Shown: positions 6,706-10,837 of the stretch, one piece after another | Position numbering within the stretch: position 1 is the first letter of the stretch | How the letters are laid out: the number at the start of each line of letters is the position of its first letter | DNA from: Burkholderia sp. | GTDB taxonomy: Bacteria; Pseudomonadota; Gammaproteobacteria; Burkholderiales; Burkholderiaceae | Length of the DNA: 10,837 nucleotides | NCBI GenBank assembly: GCA_030151225.1 | Contig: JASLEG010000176.1 | Span: forward strand, 1 to 10,837 | Reading direction: 5' to 3' | Position numbers and translations under genes: made by a program | The notes under the pieces: model-generated | What the model was told of the DNA's origin: nothing | Seen by the model: the letters and a program-made list of their open reading frames with translations, nothing else | Databases searched by the model: none

Positions 6706-6725
6706 GGCGCGGCGAGCGCCGCGCC
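6706..6725 (-). terminator. First hairpin after cheZ
   Basis: GGCGCGGCG and CGCCGCGCC are exact complements with two bases between them, giving in practice a seven-pair stem and six-base loop. It starts nine bases after the cheZ stop and precedes the 6671-6696 hairpin. Confidence 0.55.
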
Positions 6726-6734
6726 CCTCGAGGG

Positions 6735-7451
6735 TCAGAAGCCCAGGCTGGCCAGCAGGTCGTCCACCTGGGACTGATCCTGCACCACGTCGGTCCGGCC
6801 TTCCGGCGCGATCTGCGGGCCGTTCAGCAGCGACTCGGAGGCCGGCGTCTCGGTCATCATCGCGGTCAGCGCGGCGGCGTTCGCGGCGAACTGCTCGCGG
6901 CGCTCCGGTGCGATGTTGTCCACCAGCACCGCGAGCAGTTGCTGCTCGATCAGGTAGACCATGTCCATGATCTTCTTGATCACCTGACCGGTCAGATCCT
7001 GGAAATCCTGCGCGAGCATGATTTCGAGCAACTGCGCGTTGGTGGCCGAGGTCGATTCCGGCAGCGAGGTGAGGAAGGTGCGCGTGTCGTCCATCAGCTC
7101 GCGCACCTCGGCCCGCTCGATCGGCGCCTGATACCAGGTTTCCCAGCGCGCATCGAGCGCCTCGGCCTGGCTCTGCAGGCGCTCCTGCACCGGCTTGGCG
7201 ATCTCGATCGCGGTCAGCACGCGCTCGGCGGCCTGCTCGGTCATGGTGGCGACGTAGCGCAGCCGGTCACGTGCATCGGGCACCGCGGCGGCGGCCTGCT
7301 CGACGTGCTTGTCGAGGCCCAGCTCGCGCATCGAGTCGCGCAGCGTGCGCGTCAGCTGGCCGATTCTCGCCAGAATCCGGTCACTGGTGAGATCCGCGCC
7401 ATCCCCGTCTGCCGAGGCGTCGGCCTGTCCTGCTTGAATCGGCTCGTCCAT
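6735..7451 (-). CDS. cheZ: CheZ, CheY-phosphate phosphatase
   Basis: CheZ speeds dephosphorylation of CheY-P and so ends the motor-switching signal. The 238-residue protein (enteric form 214) has a low-complexity acidic N-terminus to about residue 22, then a long helical hairpin. The catalytic segment AQDFQDLTGQVIKKIM is at 147-162. Asp152 and Gln156, in DxxxQ spacing, correspond to E. coli D143 and Q147. A flexible linker at about 200-226 leads to the CheY-binding C-terminal helix SQVDDLLASLGF, nearly identical to the enteric end. The ATG is two codons past the cheY stop, with GGGAG eight bases upstream that overlaps the end of cheY. It is the last gene of the che unit and is followed by two hairpins. 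Confidence 0.97.
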   Translation of the reverse strand: MDEPIQAGQADASADGDGADLTSDRILARIGQLTRTLRDSMRELGLDKHVEQAAAAVPDARDRLRYVATMTEQAAERVLTAIEIAKPVQERLQSQAEALDARWETWYQAPIERAEVRELMDDTRTFLTSLPESTSATNAQLLEIMLAQDFQDLTGQVIKKIMDMVYLIEQQLLAVLVDNIAPERREQFAANAAALTAMMTETPASESLLNGPQIAPEGRTDVVQDQSQVDDLLASLGF

Positions 7452-7455
7452 CTCG

Positions 7456-7851
7456 TCAGCTCCCGGTCTTCGCCATCTTTTCGAGGATCTTGTTCAGCTT
7501 TTCGTCGAGCGTGGCCGCCGTGAACGGCTTCACGACGTAACCGCTCGCACCGGCCTGCGCCGCCGCGATGATGTTTTCCTTCTTCGATTCCGCCGTGACC
7601 ATCAGCACCGGCAGATGCGACAGCGCCGCGTCGGCGCGGATCGCCTTGAGCATCTCGAGGCCGTCGAGGTTCGGCATGTTCCAGTCCGAAATCACGAAAT
7701 CGAAGCCGCCACCCTTCAGGCGCGCCAGACCGGCCGCGCCGTCCTCGGCCTCGTCCACGTTGCCGTAGCCGAGTTCCTTCAGCAGGTTGCGCACGATTCT
7801 CCGCATCGTCGGAAAATCGTCCACCACCAGAATCTTCATGTTCTTGTCCAT
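7456..7851 (-). CDS. cheY: CheY, chemotaxis response regulator
   Basis: This single receiver-domain protein of 131 residues (enteric 129) carries the signal from CheA to the flagellar motor switch protein FliM. All key residues are present, numbered from the chosen ATG: acidic pocket Asp11-Asp12, phosphorylated Asp56 in ISDWNMP, switch Thr86 in MVTAES, Tyr105 and Lys108 in SGYVVKPF. No output domain follows, which together with the adjacent cheZ marks it as the motor-binding CheY. The ATG at 7851 is preferred over the GTG one codon earlier because GAGGA lies six bases before the ATG but only three before the GTG. The gap to cheB is 43 bases, and cheZ follows after four. Confidence 0.98.
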   Translation of the reverse strand: MDKNMKILVVDDFPTMRRIVRNLLKELGYGNVDEAEDGAAGLARLKGGGFDFVISDWNMPNLDGLEMLKAIRADAALSHLPVLMVTAESKKENIIAAAQAGASGYVVKPFTAATLDEKLNKILEKMAKTGS

Positions 7852-7857
7852 CACGGT

Positions 7858-7862
7858 TCCTC
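7858..7862 (-). promoter_or_regulatory. Ribosome binding site deciding the cheY start
   Basis: GAGGA on the minus strand, six bases before ATG at 7851 and three before GTG at 7854. The spacing favours the ATG and a 131-residue CheY. Confidence 0.7.
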
Positions 7863-7894
7863 AGCAAAATTCCGTATCGTATTCTTGAAATTTG

Positions 7895-8962
7895 TCAGAC
7901 GCGCTGGGTACGTTCGCCCATCGCGGCAATCACCCGCCGGCTCATTTCGGACAACGGCACCACCTCGTCGGCCCCGCCCAGCGCGATGGCCTCGCGCGGC
8001 ATGCCGAACACGACGCAGCTTGCCTCGTCCTGGGCAAAAGTGCGAGCGCCCGCGCGCTTCATTTCGAGCAGACCGGCCGCGCCGTCGCGGCCCATGCCGG
8101 TCAGGATCACGCCGATCGCATTCTTCCCCGCGTGCGTCGCCGCCGAGCGGAACAGCACGTCCACCGACGGACGGTGCCGGTTCACCGGCGGCTCGTCCGA
8201 CAGGTGCGCCAGATAGTTCGCCCCGCTGCGCGCCAGCAACAAGTGTGCGTGGCCCGGCGCGATGTACGCGTGGCCCGGCAGCACCCGCTCGCCGTGTTCC
8301 GCCTCCTTCACCGCGATCCGGCACAGCGTGTTCAGGCGCTGCGCGAACGACTTGGTGAAACCGGGCGGCATGTGTTGCGCGATCAACACGGCCGGGGCGT
8401 CGGGCGGCAGCGGCACCAGCAGCTCGCGAATCGCCTCGGTGCCGCCGGTCGACGCCCCGACGATCAGCAGCTTCTCGGTACTGACCAGCGGGTTGTTCAT
8501 CAGCGGCGCGCTGCCCTGCCCCGCCGCCGCGGCCGGACGGGCCGGCGCGGCCTGCCGCACGCGTGCCCGCGACGCGGCGCGGATCTTGTCGGCCAGCTTC
8601 TCCGCGTAATCGAGCATGCCGTCGCGGATCCCCACGCGCGGCTTGGTCACGAAATCCACGGCACCGAGTTCCAGCGCGCGCAGCGTGATTTCGGAACCGC
8701 GCTCGGTCAGCGACGATACCATCACCACCGGCATCGGACGAAGACGCATCAGCCGCTCGAGAAAGTCGAGGCCGTCCATGCGCGGCATTTCGACGTCGAG
8801 CGTCAGTACGTCCGGATTATGCTGCTTGATCAGTTCGCGCGCGACGAGCGGATCCGGAGCCGTGGCACAGACCATCATGTCGGGCTGGCTGTTGATGATC
8901 TCGGTCATCAGGCTGCGGATCAGCGCCGAATCGTCGACGCACAATACCTTGATTTTCTGCAC
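7895..8962 (-). CDS. cheB: CheB, chemoreceptor methylesterase/glutaminase
   Basis: CheB removes methyl groups from receptor glutamates and deamidates some glutamines, opposing CheR; CheA activates it by phosphorylation. The 355-residue protein has a receiver domain at 1-125 with Asp10-Asp11, phosphorylated Asp56 in LTLDVEMP and Lys107 in VTKP. An Ala/Arg/Pro linker covers about 130-160, and the esterase domain follows from about 162. The catalytic triad is visible: Ser171 in GASTGGTEA, His197 in AQHMPPGF and Asp293 in TGMGRDGA. The start is GTG at 8960-8962, supported by the conserved QKIKVLCVDDSALIR beginning. A GGAGG site at 8973-8977 lies ten bases upstream, longer than ideal. It is 18 bases after cheD. 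It is intact, with normal length. Confidence 0.98.
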   Translation of the reverse strand: MQKIKVLCVDDSALIRSLMTEIINSQPDMMVCATAPDPLVARELIKQHNPDVLTLDVEMPRMDGLDFLERLMRLRPMPVVMVSSLTERGSEITLRALELGAVDFVTKPRVGIRDGMLDYAEKLADKIRAASRARVRQAAPARPAAAAGQGSAPLMNNPLVSTEKLLIVGASTGGTEAIRELLVPLPPDAPAVLIAQHMPPGFTKSFAQRLNTLCRIAVKEAEHGERVLPGHAYIAPGHAHLLLARSGANYLAHLSDEPPVNRHRPSVDVLFRSAATHAGKNAIGVILTGMGRDGAAGLLEMKRAGARTFAQDEASCVVFGMPREAIALGGADEVVPLSEMSRRVIAAMGERTQRV

Positions 8963-8980
8963 GGTGCTCAGGCCTCCAGC

Positions 8981-9661
8981 TTATTTTGTTCCGGTCGTGG
9001 CAGTCGAGCCGAACAGCTCGACGCGCGGCTTCGGCGATGCCGGCGCGGTGAACAGCTCGACGGTGGGGCGCCCCCGCTGCGCGCGGGCTGCGCGGGCATC
9101 GGCGGCCGGCCGGGCCAGCGCGGCTTCGCGCTCGGCCATGCCGGGCTCCGCCAGCCGCAGTTTCTTCACCATCGCCTGTCCTGTCCTGGGCATGAACGCA
9201 ACCTTGCGCGGATGCACGCCCTGCAGGTCCTGGGCGACGATGCGGATCTTCTCGAGCGCCAGATAGCGGCGCACGAAATCGGCGTTGCGATCGCCGATGT
9301 TGATGGTGGTCATGCCGGCCAGCACGGCCGCGCCGCCGAACACCTTCGCCTCGAAGCGCTCGCGCTTGCCGCCGGCCTTGATCAGCTCGTTGATCAGCAC
9401 TTCCATCGCATAGGCGCCGTAGCGCATCGAATCCGATGCGGTGGCGCGCGCGTCGGCGCCGTCGTCGGGCAGCATGAAGTGGTTCATGCCGCCGAGCCCG
9501 AGAATCGGGTCGTGCAGGCACGCGGCCACGCACGAGCCGAGCACGGTGACCAGCACCATGTCGTCGCGTGTCGTGTACACCTCGTTCGGCAGCAGCTTCA
9601 CGCCCGGCTTGCCGAAGTGGTTGTCGAAGTAGCGATTGCTCGCGATCGGCAGTGCGCTCAT
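8981..9661 (-). CDS. cheD: CheD, chemoreceptor glutamine deamidase
   Basis: CheD deamidates specific receptor glutamines and tunes receptor activity; in some bacteria it also binds the CheC phosphatase. The 226-residue product shows the family blocks VTVLGSCVAACLHD with catalytic Cys44, GGMNHFMLP with His61, KVFGGAAVLAGM at 106-117, and INIGDRNADFV followed by HPRKVAFMPRTGQAMVKKL. The catalytic core ends at about residue 170; a 55-residue Ala/Arg-rich tail follows and carries VELF twice (201-204 and 214-217). The ATG overlaps the cheR stop by four bases (ATGA) and has GGAGG four bases upstream, so it is translationally coupled to cheR. The adjacent output phosphatase is cheZ, and no cheC is visible in the window. 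Confidence 0.95.
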   Translation of the reverse strand: MSALPIASNRYFDNHFGKPGVKLLPNEVYTTRDDMVLVTVLGSCVAACLHDPILGLGGMNHFMLPDDGADARATASDSMRYGAYAMEVLINELIKAGGKRERFEAKVFGGAAVLAGMTTINIGDRNADFVRRYLALEKIRIVAQDLQGVHPRKVAFMPRTGQAMVKKLRLAEPGMAEREAALARPAADARAARAQRGRPTVELFTAPASPKPRVELFGSTATTGTK

Positions 9662-10641
9662 GCTTCCTCCCCCGCCAGGCTGGCGAGCTGCGCGGCGTCG
9701 GCCGACGCGGCGTCGGCGCGCGGCCGGGCACGCCCGATCGCGCCTGCGCCGCCGCCCGACGCGTCGCGCGTGCGTTCGTACACGGTCTGCCCGCGCAGCC
9801 GGAATGCCTGCGTCACGTACGAGAAATTCTCCGAATGGCCGGCGAACAGCAGGCCGCCCGGCTTCAGCAGCGGCTCGAAGCGCGACAGCACCTGGCCCTG
9901 CGTCGGCTTGTCGAAGTAGATCATCACGTTGCGGCAGAAGATCGCGTCGAAGGCCTGGCCGATGCGGTAATCGGCATCGGTCAGGTTCAGCGGCTCGAAG
10001 CGGATCATCTGCTTGAGCTCCGGGCGCACCTTCACGCGCCCGGCCTGCGGCCCGGTGCCCTTCAGGAAGAAGCGGCGCAGCCGCTCCTGCGACAGGTGCT
10101 TGACCTGGTCGAACGTGTAGATGCCGGTGCGCGCCTTCTCGAGCACCTGGGTGTCGAGATCGGTGGCGAGGATCGTGGCCGAGCGCGCGGCCGACGGCCC
10201 GAGCGCCTCGAGCAGCGTGATCGCGAGCGAATACGGCTCCTCGCCGGTCGAGGCGGCCGAGCACCAGACGCTCACCGGCGCGGCGCGGGTCTTGGCGAAT
10301 TCCGCGAGGATCGGGAAGTGATGCGCCTCGCGGAAGAACGCGGTCAGGTTGGTGGTCAGCGAATTGGTGAACGCCTCCCACTCGGCCGGATCGTTGTCGC
10401 GCTCCAGCCGGTCCAGATAGTCGCGGAAGCTGTCGAGCCCGAGCGCGCGCAGGCGCCGCGCGAGGCGGCTGTACGCCATGTCGCGCTTGTGCTCGGACAG
10501 CGAGATACCGGCGCGACGATGGATCAGCGCGCGAATCCGCGCAAAATCCTCGCCGGTGAAGGCGAAGTCGCGGCCAGCTTCCTGCACGCGCGCGGAGGGC
10601 GCGGCAGGCAGCTCGAGACGGGGCGCAGGACGGGCGTTCAT
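9658..10641 (-). CDS. cheR: CheR, chemoreceptor methyltransferase
   Basis: CheR adds methyl groups from S-adenosylmethionine to receptor glutamates during adaptation. The 327-residue protein is longer than the enteric one (286) through about 25 extra N-terminal residues and an Ala-rich tail from about 292. The N-terminal helical domain is at about 27-100, ending in SLTTNLTAFFREAHHF. The SAM-binding motif VWCSAASTGEEPYSLAI is at 125-141, and FDAIFCRNVMIYFDKPTQ is at 231-248. The beta-subdomain loop FFLKGTGPQAGRVKVR (191-206) closely resembles the loop by which E. coli CheR holds the receptor pentapeptide, fitting the DWETF tail of the upstream receptor. No clear Shine-Dalgarno site precedes the ATG. 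It lies 26 bases after the receptor gene and overlaps cheD. Confidence 0.97.
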   Translation of the reverse strand: MNARPAPRLELPAAPSARVQEAGRDFAFTGEDFARIRALIHRRAGISLSEHKRDMAYSRLARRLRALGLDSFRDYLDRLERDNDPAEWEAFTNSLTTNLTAFFREAHHFPILAEFAKTRAAPVSVWCSAASTGEEPYSLAITLLEALGPSAARSATILATDLDTQVLEKARTGIYTFDQVKHLSQERLRRFFLKGTGPQAGRVKVRPELKQMIRFEPLNLTDADYRIGQAFDAIFCRNVMIYFDKPTQGQVLSRFEPLLKPGGLLFAGHSENFSYVTQAFRLRGQTVYERTRDASGGGAGAIGRARPRADAASADAAQLASLAGEEA

Positions 10642-10667
10642 GATGGTTCAGGTGCCTGGAGCAGGGA

Positions 10668-10837
10668 TCAGAAGGTTTCCCAATCGTCGTCGGAACCGGC
10701 CGATGCCACGGCCGCGACCGGCTTCGCCTCGCCCGACAGCGCGGGGCGCTTGAGCGCACCGCCGTCGGCCGTCTTGCTCACGCGCGGCGCATAGGCCTTC
10801 GACGCGGCCGGTGCGGCGGCGGCCGCGCCCGCACGGG
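10668..10837 (-). CDS. Methyl-accepting chemotaxis protein (3' end only, cut by window edge)
   Basis: Only the last 55 codons and the stop are in the window. They encode an Ala/Pro/Lys-rich flexible linker followed by SDDDWETF. A C-terminal xWETF pentapeptide on a flexible tail is the docking site for CheR and CheB in high-abundance enteric-type chemoreceptors. This, with cheR starting 26 bases downstream, identifies the gene as a chemoreceptor of the Tar/Tsr kind. The sensing and signalling domains are outside the window, so ligand and exact name are unknown. The reading frame was read directly from the sequence and has no stop up to the edge. Confidence 0.87.
   Translation of the reverse strand, partial: RAGAAAAAPAASKAYAPRVSKTADGGALKRPALSGEAKPVAAVASAGSDDDWETF

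Larger units (their letters stand above)
6304..6734. other. 431-base gene-free stretch between cheZ and the DUF2844 gene
   Basis: No credible gene is seen on either strand. From right to left it holds the two cheZ terminator hairpins (6671-6725), a plain segment with two copies of TGTGGCCG near 6589-6607, an AT-richer part (about 6440-6500) with a putative promoter and palindrome for the DUF2844 gene, and a leader of about 120 bases with a GC hairpin at 6380-6400. Confidence 0.6.

Noticed and set aside
7852..7894. Internal promoter for cheY in the 43-base cheB-cheY gap
   Set aside because: The segment is AT-richer and has CTGACA, but no acceptable -10 at proper spacing and no sigma-28 pattern; co-transcription with cheB is simpler.
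7892..9919. 675-codon plus-strand open frame opposite cheB, cheD and part of cheR
   Set aside because: Composition is typical of a shadow, and it spans three certain genes on the other strand.

Overview
The window comes from a high-GC betaproteobacterium, most likely Burkholderia sensu lato. The basis is the gene order mcp-cheR-cheD-cheB-cheY-cheZ followed by flhB-flhA-flhF, the residue-level character of the Che and Flh proteins, and the presence of a DUF2844/DUF3443 pair, which I associate with Burkholderiaceae. This assignment is inference from recognition; no search was run and species cannot be resolved. All genes lie on the minus strand, so transcription runs from the right edge to the left edge.

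Right part (10837 to 6735) is a chemotaxis operon. It holds the 3' end of a methyl-accepting chemoreceptor ending in a DWETF tether, then cheR (receptor methyltransferase), cheD (receptor deamidase), cheB (response-regulator methylesterase), cheY (motor-binding regulator) and cheZ (CheY-P phosphatase). Genes are packed with a 4-base overlap or short gaps, and the operon ends in two strong GC hairpins just after cheZ. Together these genes cover receptor adaptation (CheR, CheB, CheD) and signal output and termination (CheY, CheZ); cheA and cheW are presumably upstream, outside the window.

Middle part (6734 to 3706) holds genes with no known motility role. A 431-base gene-free stretch carries the cheZ terminators and a putative promoter with a palindrome over its -10. 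It leads into a translationally linked pair of exported proteins: DUF2844 (signal peptide, no cysteine) and DUF3443 (a lipoprotein that reads like a pepsin-type aspartic protease). Two hairpins close that unit. A VOC/PhnB-like glyoxalase-fold protein follows.

Left part (3538 to 1) is a flagellar export unit: flhB and flhA, the two core membrane components of the flagellar type III export gate, and the first 80 codons of flhF, an SRP-type GTPase that places the flagellum. The three genes overlap by 4 bases at each junction and are probably one transcript starting in the AT-richer gap upstream of flhB.

The core genes are ordinary and intact. The most interesting point is the DUF3443 protein, where both Asp-Thr/Ser-Gly type motifs, a flap-like segment and the C-terminal strand pattern of pepsins are visible, together with its partner DUF2844. 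No RNA genes, insertion sequences, CRISPR arrays or phage genes were seen.
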